This document shows, piece by piece, positions 1 through 8,339 of a stretch of 32,527 nt of DNA. This stretch comes from an uncultured Porphyromonadaceae bacterium (GTDB lineage Bacteria > Bacteroidota > Bacteroidia > Bacteroidales > Muribaculaceae). Location of the stretch: contig URMA01000030.1 in NCBI GenBank assembly GCA_900548875.1, positions 1 through 32,527 on the forward strand, written 5' to 3'. The translations under genes and the position numbers were made by a program. Positions within the stretch are counted from its first letter, which is position 1; the number at the start of each line of letters is the position of its first letter. The notes under the pieces were generated by a model that did no database searches, was not told where the DNA came from, and saw only the letters and a program-made list of their open reading frames with translations.

Positions 1-93
1 GGGCTCCCGCCCTCTTCCTTCGTCTTGTATCTTATCGCATTATTTCAATGTACTCGGTTGTTTGCTTAACGGGTTATTTCCGTTTTGCGAGTG

Positions 94-125
94 CAAAGGT
101 ATAACGTTTTCGAATACCCTCCAAA
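94..125 (-). promoter_or_regulatory. Leftward Bacteroidetes promoter
   Basis: Read on the minus strand, TACCTTTG (94-101) is a perfect -7 element and TTTG (122-125) a perfect -33 element, separated by exactly 20 nt. It points out of the left edge, so positions 1-93 are probably the 5' untranslated region of a leftward gene outside the window. I see no ORF or RNA gene I can name in 1-93. Confidence 0.7.
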
Positions 126-286
126 TATTTTTCAAAGAAAATTATGCTATAAAACATCATTTTCCAACAAATTTCTATGTTACAGCGATTTACAATGTGT
201 TAAAATTTGTTTAACAAAAGATATTTTTACATCATTGTTATTTCCCGCCCTGTAAATAATATTCACCACAAGGGTAAAAACAATCG

Positions 287-757
287 TCATTTTTCTTTAT
301 CCAGACGGAAAACAATGCGCTGGACACCGTCGGCGTAACGGGCAGAAGAGATGCGGAAGTGACCTATTTCAGAAGTACGGTTTACATGAGCACCTACACA
401 CAGGCACTCATCATAGTCGCCCACTTTAACGATACGCACCCACTCGGACGCGTCTTCAGGAAGCCGCGACAGGTCGAAGCGGCCGGCCACGTCCGCTTTC
501 CGCGCCATCTCGGCCGTCACCGGCAGATCGCGTGAAATAACCTCGTTCACCCGGTCCTCTATGGCCTGCAACTGCTCTGTCGAAAGCGGCTCGCTGAGCT
601 GATAATCGCATTTCGACTTTTTCCGCTCGATATGTGCCTGCCGCGAACGCTCGCAGCCAAACATTTTCACCATCGTCCCGTTTAAAATATGCTCCGCCGT
701 ATGCATCGGGGGATATTCTTGCTTGTTATGTTCATTCAATTGTATTTCCTGTTCCAT
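287..757 (-). CDS. AlaX-like alanyl-tRNA editing domain protein
   Basis: A 156-residue free-standing protein resembling the editing (second additional) domain of alanyl/threonyl-tRNA synthetases, which hydrolyses mischarged tRNA such as Ser-tRNA(Ala) in the cytoplasm. The zinc-site pattern is present: HTAEH gives His19 and His23, and CVGAH gives Cys120 and His124. The N-terminal glycine-rich region of longer AlaX forms is absent, so it is a short type. The reading frame is open upstream to 802, but a TAACTTTG promoter element lies at 791-798, upstream of the Met at 757 and overlapping any longer start, so 757 is chosen. It is divergent from the pseudokinase gene. The family call is firm; the exact tRNA substrate is not known. 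Confidence 0.8.
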   Translation of the reverse strand: MEQEIQLNEHNKQEYPPMHTAEHILNGTMVKMFGCERSRQAHIERKKSKCDYQLSEPLSTEQLQAIEDRVNEVISRDLPVTAEMARKADVAGRFDLSRLPEDASEWVRIVKVGDYDECLCVGAHVNRTSEIGHFRISSARYADGVQRIVFRLDKEK

Positions 758-790
758 GACTTTGTCATTCTTTTGTCCATATATTTTGCC

Positions 791-798
791 CAAAGTTA
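791..798 (-). promoter_or_regulatory. -7 element for the AlaX-like gene
   Basis: The minus strand reads TAACTTTG, matching TAnnTTTG. Transcription would start near 785, giving a leader of about 27 nt to the Met at 757 and ruling out the in-frame start at 802. No clear -33 element is seen. Confidence 0.6.
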
Positions 799-841
799 GC
801 ATTTTTCAGCCGCAGGCACCTATATATATAAAACAATTTTC

Positions 842-849
842 TAAATTTG
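842..849 (+). promoter_or_regulatory. -7 element for the pseudokinase gene
   Basis: TAAATTTG matches TAnnTTTG, 25 nt before the ATG at 874. It lies back-to-back with the minus-strand promoter at 791-798, so a gap of only about 45 bp serves both divergent genes. Confidence 0.65.
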
Positions 850-873
850 CATTATCACAAACAAAAACGCACT

Positions 874-1665
874 ATGGCAGACAACGACAGCTACAACCAC
901 AAATGGAGTGACATCACCCTGCTTCCGGAATGGGAAGAAGAATTCTACAATGTTTACCGCGCCAAGAAATACGGCAAATGGGTTATGCTGAAATGTCTGA
1001 AGCCGGAATATGCCCAACGACCGGAATTTCAAGTGTTGATTGAAAAGGAATTCGACGCACGCTACAACCTTGCCCACCCCAACATTGCGATGATTAACGA
1101 CTTCGAGCCGATTGAAGGCCTCGGACAATGTATCATCACCGACAATGTCTACGGCAAGTCGCTCCGCGAGCTTATCGACAGCAAGGATATCTCGCCTGAC
1201 CTGCTGGCAAAAATCCAAACACAGCTACCCGATGCGCTCGCCTATATTCAGGAAAACCATATCGTGCACCGTCCGCTCCGTCCAGAAATGATTCTTATCA
1301 CGGAAGAAGCGAAAAACATCAAGCTCATCGACGTGGGCTTCGACCAGAAAAATTCGCTCCCGCAGCAGTCATGCCTCGAAGACATCTATAATTATGGAAT
1401 GATTCTAAAAGAGGTACTCGCCGTGATACCCGCCAAGATGACTCACCTGAAACATATCGCCGACCGCTGTACGGAAAGCAATCCGCGCCGCCGCTATCAG
1501 GACATACAGGAACTGCGCCTCGCCATCGAACGCCGCTCGAGCAATTCCATCTATATCGCCATCATCGTCTTCATTGTGATAATGAGCATCCTGCTCGCAT
1601 GGCTCAACTCGCGCAATTCGCCCGAGCACAAACAGGAAGGCACCGCCATCGAAGCGACGAAATAA
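874..1665 (+). CDS. Membrane-anchored protein kinase-like protein (probable pseudokinase)
   Basis: The 263-residue product has a eukaryotic-type kinase fold followed by one transmembrane helix (about residues 215-234) and a short polar tail, so the kinase-like domain should face the cytoplasm. The ATP-anchoring Lys is visible (VMLK, Lys40), as is the metal-binding Asp (DVG in place of DFG, Asp143). The catalytic loop, normally HRDLKPEN, reads HRPLRPEM: the catalytic Asp is Pro124 and the Asn is Met129. Phosphotransfer is therefore unlikely, and a binding or scaffold role is inferred. The ATG at 874 is chosen because the -7 element at 842-849 overlaps the longer start. A hairpin at 1685-1720 ends the gene. 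Confidence 0.75.
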   Translation: MADNDSYNHKWSDITLLPEWEEEFYNVYRAKKYGKWVMLKCLKPEYAQRPEFQVLIEKEFDARYNLAHPNIAMINDFEPIEGLGQCIITDNVYGKSLRELIDSKDISPDLLAKIQTQLPDALAYIQENHIVHRPLRPEMILITEEAKNIKLIDVGFDQKNSLPQQSCLEDIYNYGMILKEVLAVIPAKMTHLKHIADRCTESNPRRRYQDIQELRLAIERRSSNSIYIAIIVFIVIMSILLAWLNSRNSPEHKQEGTAIEATK

Positions 1666-1684
1666 CCAAAGCCATATAAGCAAA

Positions 1685-1720
1685 GAATCAGACAAATATA
1701 AAAGCAAATTTGTCTGATTC
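1685..1720. terminator. Hairpin between convergent genes
   Basis: A perfect 12-bp stem (GAATCAGACAAA at 1685-1696 with TTTGTCTGATTC at 1709-1720) with a 12-nt loop lies between the pseudokinase gene and the convergent exported protein gene. Short T-rich stretches follow on both strands, so it may work in both directions. Confidence 0.65.
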
Positions 1721-1762
1721 CTTATTTAATATCTATTTAGCAACTTTTCTTCCTACACCACA

Positions 1763-2437
1763 CTATAAATCCTCCCCATTGGCTCTATTATATTCATTAT
1801 CATAATACATTGAAATATAATATCTACACTGATGCTCCGATATCGCAAACCATACAGGCCTCATCGCAAGATTCTCCTTTAAGATTTCCAAAGTAAGCTG
1901 ATACATCTCAGACTTCATCTCTTCTGTTGGATTGAGCACCTGCTCCTCGGTATATCTTGTCAACATTGTTGATATGATTCTTTGAGACACAGCCGCAGTA
2001 TCCAAAGCTACAGGATTTTGATAAGCAATGGCTTCATAACGCTTCTTGTTCACCAACATTTCAAACCCTATATGTTCACTGTCAGGTATGGTATAATCCT
2101 TAAAAACAGAGTACTTTTCATTATTTGCGAATTGCTCACAAAGCCTGTTAAACCTTATCCGAATAGCCTGTTCATCCATGCTATTAGCATCAGCTACCAT
2201 AATACGGCATACCTTATTCTTGTTTGTCACTATATACAGATTGACGTTCGTCCCATTAAATTCTCCCTCCAGAACGCCGTCAACGCCGCTGCTTCTAAAG
2301 CCTTTCGCCTTAAGTTTACGCACCATTTCAGATTTGCTTCCATCAACGGGGATTCCCAGAAAACGCGTGATGTCTTCCTGCCCTTGTACCGTGACCAAGC
2401 ACAACAGCAACATTACAACTGTAAATAATCTTTTCAT
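1763..2437 (-). CDS. Exported protein of unknown function
   Basis: I do not recognise this 224-residue protein. It begins with a short basic stretch and a hydrophobic segment (residues 4-19), and signal peptidase I cleavage is likely before the Gln of VQGQ, a form common in Bacteroidales. There is no lipobox Cys and no further membrane segment, so it should be periplasmic or secreted. The mature part starts with a motif like FLGIPVDGSK, which recurs in small Bacteroidales exported proteins. The gene looks AT-richer than its neighbours. It is monocistronic, with a strong promoter at 2603-2634 and a leader of about 160 nt. Confidence 0.6.
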   Translation of the reverse strand: MKRLFTVVMLLLCLVTVQGQEDITRFLGIPVDGSKSEMVRKLKAKGFRSSGVDGVLEGEFNGTNVNLYIVTNKNKVCRIMVADANSMDEQAIRIRFNRLCEQFANNEKYSVFKDYTIPDSEHIGFEMLVNKKRYEAIAYQNPVALDTAAVSQRIISTMLTRYTEEQVLNPTEEMKSEMYQLTLEILKENLAMRPVWFAISEHQCRYYISMYYDNEYNRANGEDL

Positions 2438-2602
2438 GCTATCAAATTTTTAATTAAAACAATCCAGTACACAACCATAGAAATATTGGTGGAAATGCAT
2501 CCGATTACATGCAACATGAGCCACCGCCATCTAAACTCCACATTAGAAATCTTCCGAGTTCCGTTTCAAGTCCGGCTATTTTGGAACGCTTCCTGTATTC
2601 CA

Positions 2603-2634
2603 CAAATATACAACATTCACACGACATTACCAAA
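2603..2634 (-). promoter_or_regulatory. Consensus promoter for the exported protein gene at 1763-2437
   Basis: The minus strand carries TATATTTG (2603-2610) and TTTG (2631-2634) with a 20-nt spacer, a full match to the Bacteroidetes consensus. Transcription would start near 2597, so the mRNA has an unusually long leader of about 160 nt. The rest of the 2438-2838 gap holds only this promoter and that of the next plus-strand gene. Confidence 0.65.
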
Positions 2635-2811
2635 CAAATACTTATCAGACATTTATCCGCTTCAATTCTTCTCTTTCAATACACTAAATTTACAAATTCC
2701 TCACCTGCGCATTATCCACACAAACAAAGTTTCTATCCCATAAAAAAAGCACAAAATTCGCCTGTTGGCTTACTATTTTAGTCTAAAACACCTTTTCACA
2801 GATTTTTTTCG

Positions 2812-2819
2812 TAACTTTG
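2812..2819 (+). promoter_or_regulatory. -7 element for the GNAT-like gene
   Basis: TAACTTTG matches TAnnTTTG and ends 19 nt before the ATG at 2839. Confidence 0.65.
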
Positions 2820-2838
2820 CGGCCTAATTTGTTTAAAA

Positions 2839-3972
2839 ATGTCTGTAGAAATAAGAGTAGTACCGAAAACGAAGAAAGAACTTCGCAAATTCGTAAAGTT
2901 CGGAATCGATTTGTATAAAGGGAACCCTTACAATGTTCCACCATTGATTTACGACGATGTAAACACGCTGAATCCCGTAGTGAATCCGGCATTTGATTTC
3001 TGCGAAGCCGAATATTTCATGGCCTTCCGCGACGGTAAGCCTGTCGGCCGCATTGCAGCTATCATCAACCATAATGTTAACCGCGACAGCAAGAAAAAGG
3101 ACCTGCGCTTCGGATTCTTCGACTTTATCGACGACATGGAAGTGAGCAAAACCCTGCTTGATGCAGCCATCGCTTGGGGCAAAGGCAAGGGAATGGAGGA
3201 AATTATAGGCCCGCTCGGTTTCACCGACATGGACTATGAAGGCATGCTTGTGGAAGGATTCGACCAGCTTTCAACAATGGCAACCATCTACAACTATCCC
3301 TACTATCCACAACACATGGAAAAGTTCGGATTCGAAAAGAAAGCCGACTGGGTGGAATTCAAGTTGGGCATCCCCGACTCTGTTCCTGAAAAGCACGTCC
3401 GCATCAGCGAAATCGTCAAACAGAAATACGGGCTTAAGGTGGTAAAATACAAGAACCGCAAGAAGGCAGTACGCGAGATAGGCCGTCCGCTTTTCGACCT
3501 CGTCAACGAAGCCTATGCCGAACTTTTTGAGTTTTCACAACTCACCGACCGACAAATCGACTACTACATCAAGATGTATATCGGCATGCTCAACCTCGAT
3601 CTGCTGACTATCATCAAGGACAGCGACGACAATTTGGTGGGTATCGGCGTTGCCATTCCGTCGCTTTCGCACGCGCTTCAGAAGGCCAACGGCCATCTGT
3701 TCCCCTTCGGCTGGTATCACATCATGCGTGCACTCTATTTCAACAAGACCGACTATGTCGACCTGCTGCTTGTGGCCATCAAGCCGGAATACCAGAGCAA
3801 AGGTGTAAACGCCCTTCTCTTCACCGACCTGATTCCCTATTTCCAGCGCTACAAATACAAGCACGCCGAAAGCAATCCGGAGTTGGAACTGAACACGAAA
3901 GTGCAGTCGCAATGGCAATATTTCGATGCAACGCAGCACAAACGTCGCCGCGCCTTCGGAAAGAAAATCTGA
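2839..3972 (+). CDS. Large GNAT-fold N-acyltransferase-like protein
   Basis: The 377-residue cytoplasmic protein looks like a GNAT-superfamily acyltransferase that is longer than the usual 150-190 residues, consistent with two GNAT-like halves. Visible family-like features are the N-terminal segment reading KFGIDLYKGNP, FMAFRDGKPVGRIAAI (beta strands before an acyl-CoA site), and a second set in the C-terminal half, ending with VAIKPEYQSKGVNALLF, which resembles the CoA-binding R/Q-x-x-G-x-G/A motif with K-G-V. The protein is conserved in Bacteroidetes. Members of this broad group include the acyltransferase-like bacterial ceramide synthase, so a lipid N-acyltransferase role is possible but not shown. 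The gene has its own promoter and terminator. Confidence 0.6.
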   Translation: MSVEIRVVPKTKKELRKFVKFGIDLYKGNPYNVPPLIYDDVNTLNPVVNPAFDFCEAEYFMAFRDGKPVGRIAAIINHNVNRDSKKKDLRFGFFDFIDDMEVSKTLLDAAIAWGKGKGMEEIIGPLGFTDMDYEGMLVEGFDQLSTMATIYNYPYYPQHMEKFGFEKKADWVEFKLGIPDSVPEKHVRISEIVKQKYGLKVVKYKNRKKAVREIGRPLFDLVNEAYAELFEFSQLTDRQIDYYIKMYIGMLNLDLLTIIKDSDDNLVGIGVAIPSLSHALQKANGHLFPFGWYHIMRALYFNKTDYVDLLLVAIKPEYQSKGVNALLFTDLIPYFQRYKYKHAESNPELELNTKVQSQWQYFDATQHKRRRAFGKKI

Positions 3973-3992
3973 AATCCGCATAACCGCATAGC

Positions 3993-4034
3993 AAACGGCA
4001 GTACCGAAACATTCTGACGGTACTGCCGTTTTTC
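3993..4034 (+). terminator. Rho-independent terminator after the GNAT-like gene
   Basis: A perfect 14-bp stem (AAACGGCAGTACCG at 3993-4006 with its complement at 4018-4031) with an 11-nt loop is followed by a short T-rich stretch. Confidence 0.85.
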
Positions 4035-4094
4035 GTTTTCAGCTTACAGCAGATAGTGAAAAAATGTGGAATTTCCGTAGGTGGTGTTAAGTTC

Positions 4095-4125
4095 TTGTCG
4101 TTGAACAAAAAAAACAGTAAATTTG
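4095..4125 (+). promoter_or_regulatory. Promoter of the envelope-pdxB operon
   Basis: TTG at 4095-4097 and TAAATTTG at 4118-4125 are separated by 20 nt. The predicted start of transcription near 4131 leaves a 45-nt leader before the ATG at 4177, which also excludes the longer in-frame start at 4123. Confidence 0.7.
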
Positions 4126-4176
4126 CAATCAAAGAGTGCCGAAGCGTGTCGGCACAACACAAAAGAGACAGAAAGA

Positions 4177-4674
4177 ATGGAAATTTTTTTAGTCATAGCC
4201 GGCATTTTGTTGCTGTTGTTTTCGCTCTATCTTTGCATCCGTCCCCATATTCCGGCCGTCATCACGGCCTATGGAGGTATCTGGTTGCTGCAATGGAGCG
4301 AGATGCTGCACTTCCCCTCTGTGATGCTTTCCTATTGGGGCATCATGGTCATGCTGGTCATCATCACGCTCTCCATGCTGCCGCAACCGCTCGTCAAGGC
4401 AACACAGGGCATGACGCACATCACCGTCAGTTCGCTGGCAGGAATGCTGCTCGGCATGACATTTGGCTATGCACCCATGATTATCGGTGCATTTGTCGGA
4501 GCCGTGGCCGGTGCCATATTCTTTTCGCGGACGCCGGGCGGAGCCGGACTGAAATTTCCTTCATCACGCTTTGTGCAATACTTTTGTGCCAAAGGCCTGC
4601 CCGCCGTCATTGTCGTATGCCTGTTCGGCATCGCCGTTGAAGTGGCAGTGCTCCAACATTTTTACCAACCCTAA
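4177..4674 (+). CDS. DUF456-like small integral membrane protein
   Basis: The 165-residue product is almost wholly hydrophobic, with about four to five membrane helices. The glycine-rich segment IIGAFVGAVAGAIFF and the closing helix resemble the DUF456 family, which has no established biochemical role. It is the first gene of a four-gene operon with only 12 nt to the next start; the operon ends in pdxB. The ATG at 4177 is chosen over the in-frame start at 4123 because the latter lies inside the promoter. The membrane location is secure; the family assignment is by pattern only. Confidence 0.6.
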   Translation: MEIFLVIAGILLLLFSLYLCIRPHIPAVITAYGGIWLLQWSEMLHFPSVMLSYWGIMVMLVIITLSMLPQPLVKATQGMTHITVSSLAGMLLGMTFGYAPMIIGAFVGAVAGAIFFSRTPGGAGLKFPSSRFVQYFCAKGLPAVIVVCLFGIAVEVAVLQHFYQP

Positions 4675-4686
4675 AGACTAAGGAAG

Positions 4687-5400
4687 ATGAAGAAACTGAT
4701 TGGCGTCATCACCATTTTCACCATACTGGCAACTTCGCTCTCAATGGGTGTTTTTGCTGCCGACAAAGAAAAGTTCAAACCCGAAAAAATCGACATGGAC
4801 AGCGTGCGTGCCCATGTGACGAACCCCGCATCGCCCTATTTCTACAAACGTCTGTGGCGGAAGTTTGAAAGCAACGACACCAATATGAGCATGCAGGAAT
4901 ACCGCCATCTCTACTACGGCTATGTATTTCAGGAGGACTACAACCCCTACCGCATGTCGGAATTCGCCAACAAAATCCAGCCGCTCTACTACAAGCAGAA
5001 GCACACGCCCGCCGAATGCGACACGATTATCAAATACGCCGAACTGTCGCTTGCCGACAATCCTTTCGACCTCAACCAGATGAAATTCTTCATCTATGCG
5101 CTGAAGGAGAAAAAGAAATTCGCCCGCGCCTCCATCTGGCAATATCGCCTCAACCACCTGGTGGAAGCCATCCTCTCCACCGGCACGGGACTGAAAAAAG
5201 ACAATCCCTGGGTAGTCATCAGCCCGGTACATGAATACAACATCATCAACTTCATGGGACTTATCGCCACCGACCACCAGGAACTCGACGACAACATCGA
5301 CTACATCATTGTCAAGCCCGTCGACAAGAAAACGCCCGAAGGCTTCTATTTCGACGTGTCGAACGTGCTGAAGGTCTACAACATGAAATTCAAGGAATAA
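4687..5400 (+). CDS. DUF4919-like exported protein
   Basis: The 237-residue protein has a signal peptide (hydrophobic residues 4-22, cleavage near VFAAD) and a soluble mature part rich in Tyr, Lys and Asp. The segment around YFYKRLWRKFESND and MQEYRHLYYGYVFQ matches what I remember of the Bacteroidetes-specific DUF4919 family, whose function is unknown. It probably acts in the periplasm. It is the second gene of the pdxB operon, with 12 nt before it and 25 nt after it. Its persistent linkage to membrane proteins may reflect cotranscription and not a shared pathway. Confidence 0.65.
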   Translation: MKKLIGVITIFTILATSLSMGVFAADKEKFKPEKIDMDSVRAHVTNPASPYFYKRLWRKFESNDTNMSMQEYRHLYYGYVFQEDYNPYRMSEFANKIQPLYYKQKHTPAECDTIIKYAELSLADNPFDLNQMKFFIYALKEKKKFARASIWQYRLNHLVEAILSTGTGLKKDNPWVVISPVHEYNIINFMGLIATDHQELDDNIDYIIVKPVDKKTPEGFYFDVSNVLKVYNMKFKE

Positions 5401-5425
5401 TCCCGGGCACTGGCCCTTTACGATA

Positions 5426-6418
5426 ATGAACGAGGAACGTATCAACAAATATCTCAACAGCCGCTATTGTTTGGTGACAATGGCGGTTGTGTCCGTTATA
5501 TTGTCCTACCTGTCTTTTCTGTTTTACGGAAAGGACACGCTTTCCTGTAACGGGCTGTTTGCCGCCCGTGCCGAAAACTGGATAGAAGCTCCCGCCACGG
5601 CATGGATGGCCAACGTGGCACTCTCGTTTGCAGTGGCCATACTCCTGTTCAACCTCAACAGGGTGTACGCCTTTATCCGCGAGTTCACGCTGATTCATGT
5701 GTCGGCATTCACATTCATCACTCTTACCAACCCGACGGTTTCAGCCACCTTTTCCGCATCCAACCTTCATGCTGCGCTGATACTCGTGTGCACCACCATC
5801 CTGTTCCACTCCTTCCAGCGGAAACTGCAGCGGGGCACGATTTTCCTCGTCGGCTTTCTGCTCTCCCTGTGCAGTGTGTTCGACTATGCCGCCCTGTTCT
5901 ATATTCCGGTGTTCTTCATCGGCTTCGCACAGGTACAGGCCATGTCGTTCCGCGGGTTCCTGGCACTGCTGACAGGCGTCATTCTTCCCTATTGGGTTGG
6001 CTACGCATTCGGATGGATCGACTTCCAGCAGCTTACGCTGCCCGACCTCACCATTTCTTGGGAAAAATATCGCGACACATTCGACCCCGTAAATGCCGTC
6101 CGCGTCATCATCACGGCAGCCACCGGCACCATACTCGGATTCTCCAACGTGTTCAAAATCATGGCCACGCGCCTGCAACTGCGGTCCTACAACGGATTTT
6201 TCAACCTGCTTGCCGTCGCCACTCTTCTGTTCATGGTAATCGACGTGGCAAACGCCAACACCTATATCGTCACTCTCAACTGCTGTGTAGCCATTCAGAT
6301 AGCCCATTTTTTCAGCATCCACAAGTTCACGCGCCGCTACATGCTGTACTTCTCACTGATGCTCCTCTATCTGGCCTGCACCACAGCTGATTTGCTTAAA
6401 CCACTGCTTTCGGAATGA
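5426..6418 (+). CDS. Polytopic membrane protein (DUF6427-like)
   Basis: The 330-residue protein has around ten hydrophobic segments across its whole length and no recognised catalytic motif. It resembles the Bacteroidetes multi-spanning proteins filed as DUF6427, but I am recalling this by pattern only. Its stop codon overlaps the pdxB start by 4 nt (ATGA), so the two genes are translationally coupled. Transport or envelope assembly roles are guesses that the sequence does not support directly. Confidence 0.55.
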   Translation: MNEERINKYLNSRYCLVTMAVVSVILSYLSFLFYGKDTLSCNGLFAARAENWIEAPATAWMANVALSFAVAILLFNLNRVYAFIREFTLIHVSAFTFITLTNPTVSATFSASNLHAALILVCTTILFHSFQRKLQRGTIFLVGFLLSLCSVFDYAALFYIPVFFIGFAQVQAMSFRGFLALLTGVILPYWVGYAFGWIDFQQLTLPDLTISWEKYRDTFDPVNAVRVIITAATGTILGFSNVFKIMATRLQLRSYNGFFNLLAVATLLFMVIDVANANTYIVTLNCCVAIQIAHFFSIHKFTRRYMLYFSLMLLYLACTTADLLKPLLSE

Positions 6419-7425
6419 AAATAATCGTAGAAAAGAACATACCCTACATTCAGGGACTGCTCGAACCGTTCGGAACGGTCGACTATCTTCCAGCCAATGA
6501 AATTACGGCCGACACCGTCAAGGATGCCGACGCATTGTTTGTGCGCACCCGTACCAAATGTAACGCCGCCCTGCTTGATGGAAGCCGCGTAAAGTTTATT
6601 GCCACCGCCACCATCGGTACCGACCACATCGACCTGCCCTATTGCCGGGAAAAAGGCATCACCGTGCGCAACGCTCCGGGCTGTAATGCACCGGCTGTGG
6701 CGCAGTACGTATTTGCCACGATAGCCCGCTGGATGGAAGGCAAGCCAATGTCACCCCGTGAACTCACGCTGGGAGTGGTCGGCGTAGGCAATGTGGGAAA
6801 AATCATCGTACGCTGGGCGCATAATCTGGGGTTCAACGTATTGGAATGCGACCCGCCCCGTCAGCGTGCCGAAGGCGGCAACTTCGTGCCACTTGACGAA
6901 ATTGCCCGCACGGCCGACATCATCACCTTCCACACTCCGCTGAACCGCGAAGGCACCGACCGTACCTTCCACCTTGCCGACAGCAAGTTTCTTGACAACC
7001 TTGACCGCTGCCGTCTGCTCATCAACAGCTCGCGCGGCGAAGTGGTCGACAACGCGGCACTGCTTCATGCGCTTGAAAACGGCCGTCTCGAAGCCGCAGC
7101 CGTCGACTGTTGGGAAAACGAGCCCGACATCGACCGCCGGCTGCTCGAAAAGGTATTTGTGGCTACACCCCACATTGCCGGCTATTCGGCAGAAGGGAAA
7201 ACACGCGCCACGGCTATGGCATTGGAAGCATTCGAGGACTTTTATGGCGTAACCGTTGCCGGAAAGCCCGTTGCCGAAGCCCCGAAACTGGGTGCCAACG
7301 TCAGCAGCCTTTCGCAGATAGCCGCCACCTACAACCCGCTCGACGACACCGCCACGCTGCGCCGCTCGCCCGAAACCTTCGAAGCCCAGCGCAACCACTA
7401 CGCCCTCCGCGCCGAAGTGCGGTAA
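6415..7425 (+). CDS. pdxB: Erythronate-4-phosphate dehydrogenase
   Basis: PdxB oxidises 4-phosphoerythronate to 3-hydroxy-2-oxo-4-phosphobutanoate, the second step of the DXP-dependent vitamin B6 pathway. The 336-residue product has the D-2-hydroxyacid dehydrogenase fold: NAD-binding GVGNVGK (residues 123-129) and catalytic Arg207 (NSSRG), Glu236 (ENEPD) and His253 (TPHIAGYS). HTPLNREG is also typical. It is shorter than enterobacterial PdxB (about 380 residues), and the C-terminal dimerisation region is reduced. It is the last gene of a four-gene operon and overlaps the previous stop by 4 nt. A decayed copy of its 3' end lies at 8340-8424. Confidence 0.9.
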   Translation: MKIIVEKNIPYIQGLLEPFGTVDYLPANEITADTVKDADALFVRTRTKCNAALLDGSRVKFIATATIGTDHIDLPYCREKGITVRNAPGCNAPAVAQYVFATIARWMEGKPMSPRELTLGVVGVGNVGKIIVRWAHNLGFNVLECDPPRQRAEGGNFVPLDEIARTADIITFHTPLNREGTDRTFHLADSKFLDNLDRCRLLINSSRGEVVDNAALLHALENGRLEAAAVDCWENEPDIDRRLLEKVFVATPHIAGYSAEGKTRATAMALEAFEDFYGVTVAGKPVAEAPKLGANVSSLSQIAATYNPLDDTATLRRSPETFEAQRNHYALRAEVR

Positions 7426-7515
7426 AAACGTCCATCACGACACCCAACAAAAACGAACAATGCGCCGCCACATTCCTAACTTGTGACAGCGCATTACCAT
7501 TATCTCAAAACGGAT

Positions 7516-8163
7516 TTATTCTTTCATCGTAACAGTTCCGTCAGGAGCAACATCAAATTTGATCTCATAATATACGATAGATGTACTACCGGCGTTTGAA
7601 ACAGTTTCATTGCCTTTTTCTACCACATTAACTGTAAATGTTGTCATAAGATTCGGATTGTACTTGTCCCCTGACTTTGTTATATCAGATTCAATACGGT
7701 ATTCAGCAAGAGACTTAAACGCATATTCTGCCGGGATCAGCTTCTTCGCTTCTTCCAACTGTTTCATAATCGCAGTTGCATCTAATTTCGTTGCGTCAAC
7801 TGCCACTACTTTTTCAAAAACCAAACCTTTGTCATACCAGCTATCCGGAGCGATCTCACTCGGTTTCCAATTCAATTCGCCAATGAAAGACTGAGTGAAC
7901 ACCCGGCCATTTTTCTTGACCATTTTAACAAAAACAGAACCGTTGTTCAGGTTATTTTCCAGTTTACCACTACCTATACCTTCACTCCAGGACAATTCTA
8001 CAATTTTCCACTCTTCAGGACTTACATTAGTCGTTACAATCTCTTTCACCTTGTTGACAGCTTCCGGAGAATCCATTGCCAACTTTCCTAAACCACTACC
8101 ACAAGATGTTGCCACTACAGCAAAAACAATTGCCGTAAACACTTTCAAAAAAGATTTTTTCAT
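7516..8163 (-). CDS. Lipoprotein of unknown function
   Basis: The 215-residue product has a lipoprotein signal peptide with the lipobox ATSC, giving Cys21 as the lipidated residue. GSGLGKL follows, and with no charged retention signal it could be placed in the outer membrane. I do not recognise the mature domain. It has alternating strands and ends in VDVAPDGTVTMKE-like beta-rich sequence, shown here as FDVAPDGTVTMKE. The gene looks clearly AT-richer than pdxB beside it. It lies between intact pdxB and a broken pdxB tail and runs against the operon, which suggests it arrived by recombination. No perfect promoter is seen; TTACTTTG on the minus strand near 8234-8241 is a one-mismatch candidate. 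Confidence 0.6.
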   Translation of the reverse strand: MKKSFLKVFTAIVFAVVATSCGSGLGKLAMDSPEAVNKVKEIVTTNVSPEEWKIVELSWSEGIGSGKLENNLNNGSVFVKMVKKNGRVFTQSFIGELNWKPSEIAPDSWYDKGLVFEKVVAVDATKLDATAIMKQLEEAKKLIPAEYAFKSLAEYRIESDITKSGDKYNPNLMTTFTVNVVEKGNETVSNAGSTSIVYYEIKFDVAPDGTVTMKE

Positions 8164-8339
8164 AATAGATTAGATTTTAATTATGTATATATTCTTCCAT
8201 ATCTCGAATGAAACATTATGAATTTTAATGATTTACAAAGTAAACAAATAAATCGGCCTTCTTATTTTCACCATAGTTAAAAGATGTCAATAATACTATT
8301 TTTTATTTCAAATTTCCTCTGTAATTCAAACAACAGAAA

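Noticed and set aside
847..873. Earlier in-frame start for the pseudokinase
   Set aside because: It overlaps the TAAATTTG promoter element, so it would not be in the mRNA.
7459..7495. AATGCGC...GCGCATT inverted repeat after pdxB as a terminator
   Set aside because: The stem is only 7 bp with a 23-nt loop and no T-run follows; too weak to list.
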